Shown here piece after piece: positions 1 through 6,366 of a stretch of 9,440 nt of DNA; position 1 is the first letter of the stretch, and each line of letters begins with the position of its first letter. The notes under the pieces were generated by a model. The model worked only from the letters and a program-made list of their open reading frames with translations. It did not search any database and had not been told where the DNA came from. Source of the stretch: Rhodospirillales bacterium (GTDB taxonomy: Bacteria; Pseudomonadota; Alphaproteobacteria; Rhodospirillales; Defluviicoccaceae). Location: the NCBI GenBank assembly GCA_030622775.1, contig JAUXFS010000033.1, positions 1 to 9,440 of the forward strand, written 5' to 3'. The translations under genes were made by a program, and so were the position numbers.

Positions 1-45
1 GCCCGCTTGGCCCCCGACTTCGAGAAGGCCCCCGCCGTCGAGTAG
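1..45 (+). CDS. 3' end of an upstream gene, possibly the TRAP substrate-binding subunit
   Basis: The first 45 bases read in frame 1 as fifteen codons ending in TAG, giving the tail ARLAPDFEKAPAVE. Only these last 14 residues are in the window, so the product cannot be identified from sequence. It lies just upstream of and on the same strand as the DctQ and DctM genes, in the place where the periplasmic solute-binding subunit (DctP or TAXI type) of a TRAP operon usually sits, so that is the best guess. The gap to the next gene is 64 bp and holds a strong hairpin. This identification rests on position only. Confidence 0.45.
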   Translation, partial: ARLAPDFEKAPAVE

Positions 46-57
46 CAAAGACGGGTC

Positions 58-91
58 GGCGGCCGCCACGCCCAACGGGGCGGCGGCCGCC
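58..91 (+). promoter_or_regulatory. GC-rich intercistronic hairpin between upstream gene and dctQ
   Basis: The 10-base palindrome GGCGGCCGCC occurs at 58-67 and again at 82-91, so the copies can pair with each other. A more complete fold pairs 59-66 with 83-90 (8 bp) and 69-73 with 78-82 (5 bp), with a two-base bulge (67-68) and an AACG loop (74-77). No T run follows. Such structures between a binding-protein gene and its membrane partners often protect the upstream mRNA or reduce readthrough, so that the binding protein is made in excess. That role is inferred here. Confidence 0.5.
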
Positions 92-109
92 ACCTGCGCG
101 GATCGGGCC

Positions 110-628
110 ATGGACCTGTTCATCGCCGTCGTCAAGCGGACCTCCCAGGGCTGCGGGATCTTTGCCGCCTTGCTGGTCGGATCCGCGGTACTGGTCGTCT
201 GCCAGATGGTGGTGCTGCGCTATTTCCTCAGCGCCTCGACGATCTGGCAGACCGAGTTCGTCACCTTCTCACTGGTCGGGGCCACGTTCATCGGCAGTCC
301 CTATGTGGCGTTGGTGAAGGGACACGTGAACGTCGACCTGCTGCCGCTGCAAGTCGGCCATCGGGCGCGGCTGCGGCTGGCGCTCTTTGCTTCGTCCGTG
401 GCGCTGTTGTTTTCGGCTGTCGTCTTCGTGACCGGGCTCCAACTGTGGCTCGAGGCCTGGGAGGGCGGGTGGCGCACCGATACGATCTGGTCGCTGCCGC
501 TGTGGATTCCCTATCTTCCGATGCCGGTCGGTTTCGGGCTTATGGCGTTGCAGTATCTGGTCGACATCCTTTGCCTGCTCAAGGGAGACGAAATGCCGTT
601 CGGCATCCAACCGGAGGATCGCCCATGA
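110..628 (+). CDS. dctQ: TRAP transporter small permease subunit (DctQ family)
   Basis: This 172-residue membrane protein is the small permease subunit of a tripartite ATP-independent periplasmic (TRAP) transporter. These import carboxylates and other organic acids using an ion gradient and an external binding protein. Four hydrophobic segments are visible, near residues 16-38, 48-69, 88-112 and 128-155, the usual DctQ topology. Family signatures are the acidic residue in the WQTEF stretch (46-50), the small-residue segment GATFIGSP (57-64) and the GHVNVD motif (71-76), matching the typical H-I/V-x-V-D of this family. The ATG at 110 has only a weak upstream ribosome site (GGATCGGG), so translation may depend partly on the upstream gene. 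Its stop overlaps the next start as ATGA, indicating translational coupling with the large subunit. The substrate is unknown. Confidence 0.93.
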   Translation: MDLFIAVVKRTSQGCGIFAALLVGSAVLVVCQMVVLRYFLSASTIWQTEFVTFSLVGATFIGSPYVALVKGHVNVDLLPLQVGHRARLRLALFASSVALLFSAVVFVTGLQLWLEAWEGGWRTDTIWSLPLWIPYLPMPVGFGLMALQYLVDILCLLKGDEMPFGIQPEDRP

Positions 629-1941
629 GTCCCCTTGCGATCGGAGCCGTCATCGCCGTGACCACCATCGCCGTATTGGGTTCCGGCGTTCCGGTCGCTT
701 TCGGGCTCGGCATCGTCGCCATCGGCTTCCTGGTGATGTTCGAAGGCTTCGACAGCCTCAGCATCCTTGCCGAGACCTTGTTCGCCGGACTGGCCGAATT
801 CACCCTGGTCTCGATCCCGATGTTCATCCTGATGGGCGCGGCGGTGGCCAACTCGCCGGCCGGCAAGGACCTGTACGAGGCCCTCGACCGCTGGCTCCAG
901 CGGGTGCCGGGCGGATTGATCATCTCCAACCTCGGCGCGTGCTCGATCTTCGCCGCGCTCAGCGGCTCGTCGCCGGCGACCTGCGCCGCGATCGGCAAGA
1001 TGGGCATCCCCGAGATGCGCCAGCGCGGCTATCCGGCCAGTCTCGCCACCGGCGCCATCGCCGCCGGCGGCACCCTCGGCATCCTGATTCCGCCGTCGAT
1101 CACGATGATCGTTTACGGCATCGCCACCGAGACCTCGATCGGCCGGCTGTTCATCGCCGGCATGATCCCGGGGGCGATGCTGACCGGGTTGTTCATGATC
1201 TGGGCGCTGTATGCCGCCTGGCGTGGCGGGTACCGCTTCGACCGCGAGGGAAAGAGGTTCACCCTCGCGGAGAAGTTCGCCAGCCTGCCCAAGGTCCTGC
1301 CGTTTCTGGCGATCATCGCCGGCATTCTCTTCGTTCTCTATGGCGGTGTCGCCACCCCTTCCGAAGCGGCCGGGGTCGGCGCCTTCTTCTGCATTGTGCT
1401 GGTCGCCGTCATCTACAAGATGTGGCGACCGGCGCAACTGTGGAGCGTGCTCAGCTCAAGCATGCGCGAGAGCGTGATGATCCTGATGATCATCGGCGCC
1501 TCGGCGCTGTTCAGCTACACCCTTTCCAGCCTGTTCGTCACCCAGTCGGTGGCCGAGTGGATCGCCAATCTCGAGGTCAACCGCTGGGTGATGATGGCGG
1601 CGATCAACGGCTTCCTGATCGTCGCCGGTTTCTTCCTGCCGCCGGTGGCGGTGATCGTGATGACCGCGCCGATCCTGCTGCCGATCATCGAGCAGGCGGG
1701 GTTCGATCCGTACTGGTTCGCCGTCGTCTTTACCATCAACATGGAAATCGGTCTGATCACCCCGCCGGTGGGCCTGAATCTCTATGTAATCAACAGCATC
1801 GTTCCGGACGTGTCGCTGCCGACGGTGTTGCGCGGGGCGTTCCCGTTCATGCTGTGCATGGTGATCGCCATCATCCTCCTGTGCCTGTTCCCGGAACTGG
1901 CCACCTGGCTCCCCGAACTGTTGATGGGTCCGGCGATTTGA
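625..1941 (+). CDS. dctM: TRAP transporter large permease subunit (DctM family)
   Basis: This 438-residue polytopic inner-membrane protein is the transport subunit of the TRAP system and partners the small subunit before it. Length and motifs are typical of DctM: IPMFILMG (64-71), the substrate-path segment GSSPATCAAIGKMGIPEM (114-131), GGTLGILIPPSITMIVYG (148-165), ATPSEAAGVGAF (243-254) and, in the second inverted half, INMEIGLITPPVGLNLYVI (371-389). Around a dozen hydrophobic helices are apparent. The ATG at 625 overlaps the dctQ stop by 4 bases and is preceded by GGAGG at 613-617. The frame stays open further upstream, to an ATG at 445, but that region is the dctQ gene and would add 60 unlike residues. 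The matching binding protein is probably the gene cut at the window start. The substrate is most likely a carboxylate; nothing narrower can be read. Confidence 0.95.
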   Translation: MSPLAIGAVIAVTTIAVLGSGVPVAFGLGIVAIGFLVMFEGFDSLSILAETLFAGLAEFTLVSIPMFILMGAAVANSPAGKDLYEALDRWLQRVPGGLIISNLGACSIFAALSGSSPATCAAIGKMGIPEMRQRGYPASLATGAIAAGGTLGILIPPSITMIVYGIATETSIGRLFIAGMIPGAMLTGLFMIWALYAAWRGGYRFDREGKRFTLAEKFASLPKVLPFLAIIAGILFVLYGGVATPSEAAGVGAFFCIVLVAVIYKMWRPAQLWSVLSSSMRESVMILMIIGASALFSYTLSSLFVTQSVAEWIANLEVNRWVMMAAINGFLIVAGFFLPPVAVIVMTAPILLPIIEQAGFDPYWFAVVFTINMEIGLITPPVGLNLYVINSIVPDVSLPTVLRGAFPFMLCMVIAIILLCLFPELATWLPELLMGPAI

Positions 1942-1950
1942 CGAAGCGGG

Positions 1951-1967
1951 CGAGGCGACGGTCCTCG
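1951..1967. terminator. Weak stem-loop between convergent genes
   Basis: The 43-bp gap between dctM and the convergent minus-strand gene holds CGAGG (1951-1955) and its complement CCTCG (1963-1967) around a 7-base loop. The stem is only 5 bp and no T run follows on either strand, so it is at best a weak terminator. It is listed because it is the only structure seen in the gap between two converging transcripts. Confidence 0.2.
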
Positions 1968-1984
1968 ACGCGAGAGGTCAGGCT

Positions 1985-2596
1985 CTAAGTACAAAGCCAG
2001 TCGAGAAAGGCGGCATATACATCCGCCACCGCCTTGCGCTTGTCCTCGATGATTTGTTCCTTTCGCTCGCGGGACAACTCGACGGGGGCTTCCTTTAGCA
2101 GGCGAATCTGGATCTGGATCATTCGTCCCGCCTCCGCCTCCACACGCTCGATGGCCGATACGTAAATGTCGTCGCGAGGCAGATCCGCCGGCAGGATCGG
2201 GGTCAGTCGAATCTCCGACAGGAACCCATGTCCCAACGCCAGTCCCGAATAAACCATCTCGGGGCTCTGCATGGCGATCGGCCATGCAGCAGGCACGCCC
2301 ATGGTCGTGGCCAAGAGGTTGGCATTGAGGCTCATCGCCTGGGCATAGATCGTCGGCTCCGTCGACCAATCCGTCACCCGTTGCAGAAGGCCGATCAGTT
2401 CGAGTTCCCGGAAATACTGGCTATGAAGCCATTCGTCCGCGGCCGAGCGGAACGGCTTCATCTCGACACCCGAGAGAAACGCCACGTTCAACCCCTTTGC
2501 GCCGAGCAGGAACAGGCTGATTTTGGTTTTCTCCCGGGTTCCCAACCCGTGCTCGGCGAGATAGGTGGCCGCTTTGTCAGCCTGCGTCGGCAGCAT
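1985..2596 (-). CDS. Unrecognised 203-residue soluble protein, coupled to an alpha/beta-hydrolase
   Basis: I do not recognise the family. The 203-residue product has no signal peptide and no clear membrane segment. The first two thirds look largely helical, with a small-residue/hydrophobic middle (MGVPAAWPIAMQSPEMV, 99-115) and a G-L-A-L-G-H-G turn (118-124). Residues 126-168 look like beta strands (SEIRLTPIL, YVSAIERVEA, RMIQIQIRLL), and a charged helix rich in K, R and E ends the protein (175-198). The ATG at 2596 has AAGGAA seven bases upstream and overlaps the end of the preceding hydrolase gene by 20 bp, so the two are probably translated together and act together. A partner protein or a small enzyme modifying the hydrolase substrate or product are both possible. 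The coding sequence is clean, without frameshift. Confidence 0.8.
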   Translation of the reverse strand: MLPTQADKAATYLAEHGLGTREKTKISLFLLGAKGLNVAFLSGVEMKPFRSAADEWLHSQYFRELELIGLLQRVTDWSTEPTIYAQAMSLNANLLATTMGVPAAWPIAMQSPEMVYSGLALGHGFLSEIRLTPILPADLPRDDIYVSAIERVEAEAGRMIQIQIRLLKEAPVELSRERKEQIIEDKRKAVADVYAAFLDWLCT

Positions 2597-3587
2597 GTTT
2601 GGTTCCTTTGGCGCGCGGTCGGGGTTTTGCTCGTGTTCCCGATCGGGTTGCGGCCCTGGTTGATTTGGGTCTTATCGGTGGCGGCACCGCCCGCATATGA
2701 TCGCCCTTGCAGGGGTAGGCGACCTCGTCGCCGCCGGGGTCGTCGCCGGCGATCCACACCGACCGGTCTCCGATCCAGGTGTCATCTTCGACGCTATCGA
2801 TGAAATGCTTGATGACGCGCATGGTGATTTCGGGAAACTCGAGTGTAAAGGCGTGGTAAGCGTGCTGAATGATCATCAGCCGTGAGTTGGCAATACGCTG
2901 ACGGAGAGCTTCGTGGCTCTCGCGGGGCGTCAGAAAATCGAACTCGCCGTTAACGATCAGGGTCGGACAGGTAATTCCGGGAAGCTCTTCAGCGAACGGC
3001 GCGAAATGCGTGAAGGACTCCATGAGGTTCTGCACGGCGTATAGATCGTTGCCCGCATATCCCCGCCGTTTCAGGGCCGGGATGGCCGCTTCGTTGCGGG
3101 CAAGCCATTGGGAGCTGAAATTCATGGGCAACAGAAGGTCCTGCAAATATGGAAGCCCGACTTGGGTCAATCCCTGGTAGAGGCAGGCTCCCAGTCGAGA
3201 CAACTGTGCCGTGAGTTCGCCGAACGTACTCATTACAACGAGCCCACGAACCGTTTCGGGGTAGGCGAGAGCGTATTTCATCGCCACGATGCCTCCGAAG
3301 GAAATTCCGACGACGTGGCTTTCTTCGGCCCCGACGTGGGCGATCAACTCCCGCAACAGCCGCGGATGATCGTCCATCTCGATGAACAATACAGGTTTGG
3401 CGGACTGGCCCTGGCCGAGCATATCGAACACCAGAACGCGATGGCCGCGTTGGACAAAATAGTCGGTATAGCTGGTCCACAGCGCCGCCGATTGCGTCAG
3501 GCCGTTGACAAACGTGACCAGCGGGCCGTCGCCTTCGCCGACGAGCTCATAGTAAATGGCATGACCACCGATCTGCGCGAAACTCAC
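2577..3587 (-). CDS. Alpha/beta-hydrolase with an extra C-terminal tail
   Basis: This 336-residue alpha/beta-hydrolase-fold enzyme lacks a signal peptide and so probably acts in the cytoplasm. The fold covers residues 1-265: the oxyanion strand and loop VTFVNG (24-29), the DMLGQGQS strand end (55-62), the nucleophile elbow GISFGG with Ser96, the acid Asp217 in NGEFDFLTP, and His245 in the HAYHAF segment. The VNG in place of the usual HG, with the overall layout, recalls RhlA-type acyl-joining hydrolases, but this is a weak resemblance. Beyond the fold lies a 70-residue tail: residues 268-302 look ordered (TWIGDRSVWIAGDD, then YPCKGDHMRAVP), and 303-336 are Arg/Lys/Pro/Thr-rich and probably disordered. 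The start is GTG, chosen because GGAGG lies five bases upstream and the protein begins directly at the first strand. It is the first gene of a two-gene operon and is divergent from the exported hydrolase operon. Confidence 0.88.
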   Translation of the reverse strand: MSFAQIGGHAIYYELVGEGDGPLVTFVNGLTQSAALWTSYTDYFVQRGHRVLVFDMLGQGQSAKPVLFIEMDDHPRLLRELIAHVGAEESHVVGISFGGIVAMKYALAYPETVRGLVVMSTFGELTAQLSRLGACLYQGLTQVGLPYLQDLLLPMNFSSQWLARNEAAIPALKRRGYAGNDLYAVQNLMESFTHFAPFAEELPGITCPTLIVNGEFDFLTPRESHEALRQRIANSRLMIIQHAYHAFTLEFPEITMRVIKHFIDSVEDDTWIGDRSVWIAGDDPGGDEVAYPCKGDHMRAVPPPIRPKSTRAATRSGTRAKPRPRAKGTKHAADAG

Positions 3588-3640
3588 CCAATCCTCCCGT
3601 CCCCGGAGCTCGTATGCCGTCCTGCTTTTCGTTCTTGGAT

Positions 3641-3663
3641 AACCGGAGATATGAGATTGTCAA
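3641..3663 (-). promoter_or_regulatory. Candidate promoter for the minus-strand hydrolase operon
   Basis: On the minus strand a perfect TTGACA (3663 down to 3658) is followed after 16 bases by TATCCA (3641 down to 3636 just beyond), a poor -10 match. The -35 box lies about 70 bases upstream of the GTG start at 3587. It overlaps the -35 box of the divergent plus-strand promoter almost completely, because TTGTCAA is nearly palindromic. It is sequence-based only; the weak -10 suggests it may need an activator. Confidence 0.4.
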
Positions 3664-3686
3664 GGTTGTCGTGTCAGCCCTATGAT
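3657..3686 (+). promoter_or_regulatory. Sigma70-type promoter for the exported hydrolase operon
   Basis: TTGTCA (3657-3662) and TATGAT (3681-3686) each match the sigma70 consensus at five of six positions and are separated by 18 bases. Transcription would begin near 3693, giving a leader of roughly 120 bases before the ATG at 3812. This is the best promoter-like sequence in the window. Confidence 0.6.
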
Positions 3687-3700
3687 ACGCAGAAAAGCGT
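3687..3700. promoter_or_regulatory. Operator-like dyad at the predicted transcription start
   Basis: ACGC (3687-3690) and GCGT (3697-3700) form an inverted repeat around AGAAAA, directly after the -10 box and across the expected start site, where repressors commonly bind. A longer arm, GAAAAGC at 3692-3698, is complementary to GCTTTTC at 3624-3630 on the far side of both promoters, a possible second half-site pair. No regulator gene is present in the window, so the role is inferred from position and symmetry. Confidence 0.3.
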
Positions 3701-3706
3701 TTCACC

Positions 3707-3727
3707 GGTTTGGGGGGGGGGTAAACC
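3707..3727. repeat. Run of ten G flanked by a short inverted repeat in the leader
   Basis: Ten consecutive G (3712-3721) lie in the untranslated leader, about 90 bases before the ATG at 3812. They are flanked by GGTTT (3707-3711) and AAACC (3723-3727), which are complementary. The tract is non-coding on both strands. Runs of this length are prone to slippage during replication and can alter leader structure or spacing; whether it varies here is unknown. Confidence 0.85.
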
Positions 3728-3811
3728 CACAAATCGTTACTCGGATGGTCGGTCGGGAGAGTCTGTTTCCGGCGGCGGTCGGCAGTTCGAATGCGAGGAG
3801 GGATCAACATC

Positions 3812-6346
3812 ATGAAAAAAATCGCTATGACGCGCGTCCTGGTCGCTCTGGCGGCATTCGCCGTCTGCGGCGCGCCTGTTTCGTCGGGCTGGGCCAAGGC
3901 GGCGATTACGGCGGATGCCGCGGTCGAATCGCTGGCGTCACTCAAACAATATTACGAGGTGCCGAATTTCCGGATTGGGGGCGCCTACGACCTGGATCGC
4001 CCCGAGAGTTGGGAGAACGGCGGCGAAGGAGGTGTGACCCTCGAGTCGCTGGGCGCGGGGCCGCTCCGGATCGGCTACATCACTCAGGGGACCCCCAAGG
4101 TCGATGAACAGGGCAAGATCATCAATGCGGTGATCGTCAGCAGTTATTATTCCAGCGATGCCACGAACATGTACAATTTCTGGGTCGACGGGCAGGCCGG
4201 AAACGCCTTTTCGAAGGGGGCGATCATCGGTCCCGGCAAGTTGATCGATACCAACCGCTACTACGTGGTGCTGCTGGACGCCCTGGGACTATGGGGGGCC
4301 AGCAAGCCGAGCGGCGGGTTGGGCATGAAGTTTCCCCAATATAGCTACTTCGACATGGTTCAGGCGAACTACCGTCTCCTGCGCGACCACCTCAACATCG
4401 CCCAGGTGGAGTTGGCAACGGGCGTCTCGATGGGGGCGACGCAGACCTATGTGTGGGGACTGCTGCATTCCGGTTTCGTCAAGACGATCATGCCGATCGG
4501 CGGAACCACCCAGTCGGACGGCGGGGATCCGGTCGGCAACTGGACCTTCCAGTTGGCGACGGCGGCGATCGAGAGCGATCCGGTGTGGAGAGAAACCGGC
4601 GGCAATTACTACGATCTGCCCAAGGACCAGCACCCGAACCAGGGCGTGGCGTTCAGTTGGTCGGTCCTCGGCATGACCGGGTTCGATTTAGCCTATCGCT
4701 CGACCCAATCGTGGGATGCTGTACAGAAGGAGGTATTCTTCTGGAAACCGACGGGGGATGAGTCGGCAGGGGTGATGGCAAAGACCAAGGACTACGACGC
4801 AGTCGACCTGTTTTATCGCAATGCCGCCGGCAACACCTACAACATCAATGCGGATCTTCATCGGATCACCGCACGGACCCTGGTCATCCACGTCGAGAAC
4901 GACCTCTGGCTGAACATCACCAAGGCGCGCGCTGCCGTTGACCGCATTCCCGGCGCTCAGCTGGTCACGTTAACCAGCCCGATCGCCCATTACGCCGTTT
5001 TCTCGGCGTTGAATACCGAAGCCGACAACGTCATCCTCGATACTTTCCTTCGCGATACCGGTGTGATCGCTGATCCGGAACGGACGTTCGTGGCGGCCAA
5101 CTACCGCTCGCCGCGGGTGACCATGAAGCCCGATCCCGAAAAGGGTTTCTGGAAGGAACAGTTCACCTATCCGTTCCCGGTGAAGTACGCGACCGGCAAG
5201 GACAGCCGGGGAGAGAGCTGGGAAATCGGCTACATGGATGAGTACAACGGCTCCGACCCCAATCCGCCGGTGCTGATGATCATCCACGGCAAGGGCGCGT
5301 TCGGCGCGCACTACGGCTATCTCATGAAATATGCGTTGGAGCGCGGGCTTCGGGTCATCGTTCCGGACATGCCGCACTACGGCGTCTCCGGCCCCGGAAA
5401 TCTCGACAAGTCGCCGGCCCGCACGCTTCAGGACGCCCGCGATGCGATCCATGACGTCGTCGTCAACCAACTCGGCGTGAAACAGGCTTACTGCCTTGGA
5501 CATTCGCTGGGCGGGCAGTTCTGCCTCGGCTATGCGCTCAGTTATACGGATGCGGTTGCGGGATTGATCCTCGAAGCGCCTGCCGGACTTGAGGAGTTCC
5601 CGAAAGAGCTCGACATGGGCGGCGACAAGCCGGCGCCGCTGTTCGACCCTTCGTACGCCCACGATTTCGCCAAGTGGAAGAAGGTTTGGGGGCCGACGGG
5701 CATTCTCGACTCGGAAATGAACAAGAGCGCGGAGGACGTTCGCGCCTTCTTCTATTTCCAAAAACGGGACCCGGAAACCGGCGCTCTGTCGCCGAGCACG
5801 GCCGGATATTTCGTCGACGACACCGAGTATGCCCGCCTTCACACCGATCAGCGGGTTGCGATCATCGATGCCGACAAGGCCGAGTACGAGCAGTACGTGA
5901 ACGCCTTCATATACGACGTCTACTCGATCGGCAGCGAACTGGTGAAGGGCGATCCCGACAACCTCTATCAGCGTCTCACCGACATCAAGGTTCCGATACT
6001 GCTGCTGTTCGGCAACGAAGAGCCGTTCATCCCGTCCACGGCTCTCAACGGGCTGCAGGACATGGCGCGGGACGTCATCATCCCGTTCATGAATCGGATG
6101 ACGGAAGCGGGCAATCGACCTGTCCTCAAATTGTATCCCGGGGTGGGGCATTTCATCCATACCGACGTGCCGTACGAGTTCGCCAATGATTCCGTCGATT
6201 TCGTGCTCACGGGCCGGGTCGAGGTGATGACCGATCCCGTGGTCGACTTCATGGTCAATCCCCGGAAAGCCATCGGCGCAGCGGTCGTTTCCACGACCGC
6301 CGGTGGCGGGCCGGTCAAGTCGGCCGGCGGTAAACTGAACAAGTAA
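3812..6346 (+). CDS. Exported double alpha/beta-hydrolase: MetX-like unit fused to a second hydrolase unit
   Basis: This 844-residue protein carries two complete alpha/beta-hydrolase units. A signal peptide is clear: MKK start, hydrophobic core at 8-22, likely cleavage after AKA (28-30). Unit one (about 40-410) matches the MetX/homoserine acetyltransferase layout: GPGKLIDTNRYYVV (140-153), the FDMVQANYRLL helix (180-190), elbow GVSMGA with Ser206, Asp364 in ENDLWL and His393 in IAHYAVF. The secretion signal and the SSYYSSD loop in place of MetX's H-A-L-S/T-G argue against methionine synthesis. Unit two (about 450-815) has IIHGKG (490-495), DMPHYGVSG (519-527), elbow GHSLGG with Ser565, a large lid (about 592-720) and His780 in GVGHF. 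At the usual acid site Glu737 (GNEEPFIP) replaces Asp. The ATG at 3812 is chosen over that at 3791 because GAGGAGGG (3795-3802) lies nine bases before it and it starts the signal peptide. It is probably periplasmic or secreted; the reaction is likely ester, lactone or amide cleavage, substrate unknown. Confidence 0.9.
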   Translation: MKKIAMTRVLVALAAFAVCGAPVSSGWAKAAITADAAVESLASLKQYYEVPNFRIGGAYDLDRPESWENGGEGGVTLESLGAGPLRIGYITQGTPKVDEQGKIINAVIVSSYYSSDATNMYNFWVDGQAGNAFSKGAIIGPGKLIDTNRYYVVLLDALGLWGASKPSGGLGMKFPQYSYFDMVQANYRLLRDHLNIAQVELATGVSMGATQTYVWGLLHSGFVKTIMPIGGTTQSDGGDPVGNWTFQLATAAIESDPVWRETGGNYYDLPKDQHPNQGVAFSWSVLGMTGFDLAYRSTQSWDAVQKEVFFWKPTGDESAGVMAKTKDYDAVDLFYRNAAGNTYNINADLHRITARTLVIHVENDLWLNITKARAAVDRIPGAQLVTLTSPIAHYAVFSALNTEADNVILDTFLRDTGVIADPERTFVAANYRSPRVTMKPDPEKGFWKEQFTYPFPVKYATGKDSRGESWEIGYMDEYNGSDPNPPVLMIIHGKGAFGAHYGYLMKYALERGLRVIVPDMPHYGVSGPGNLDKSPARTLQDARDAIHDVVVNQLGVKQAYCLGHSLGGQFCLGYALSYTDAVAGLILEAPAGLEEFPKELDMGGDKPAPLFDPSYAHDFAKWKKVWGPTGILDSEMNKSAEDVRAFFYFQKRDPETGALSPSTAGYFVDDTEYARLHTDQRVAIIDADKAEYEQYVNAFIYDVYSIGSELVKGDPDNLYQRLTDIKVPILLLFGNEEPFIPSTALNGLQDMARDVIIPFMNRMTEAGNRPVLKLYPGVGHFIHTDVPYEFANDSVDFVLTGRVEVMTDPVVDFMVNPRKAIGAAVVSTTAGGGPVKSAGGKLNK

Positions 6347-6366
6347 CTCGGGCGGAGGAACGAACA

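Noticed and set aside
511..1437. 308-codon minus-strand frame across dctQ and dctM
   Set aside because: It is antisense to both permease genes, has a low-complexity charged product and no ribosome site of note.
939..1988. 349-codon plus-strand frame inside dctM
   Set aside because: The product is an Arg/Asp/His-rich out-of-frame reading of the permease. DctM motifs in the other frame are unambiguous.
3657..3676. TTGTC direct repeats at 3657 and 3666 as activator sites
   Set aside because: The repeats are short, the spacing is 9 bp and one copy is already explained by the -35 box. Too weak to call.
3791..3811. Earlier ATG for the double hydrolase at 3791
   Set aside because: It contains the ribosome site of the better start at 3812 and would put MRGGINI in front of a normal signal peptide.
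3108..3815. 235-codon plus-strand frame opposite the GTG-start hydrolase and into the leader
   Set aside because: It is antisense to catalytic motifs and then reads through promoters and the G10 run. The product resembles nothing.
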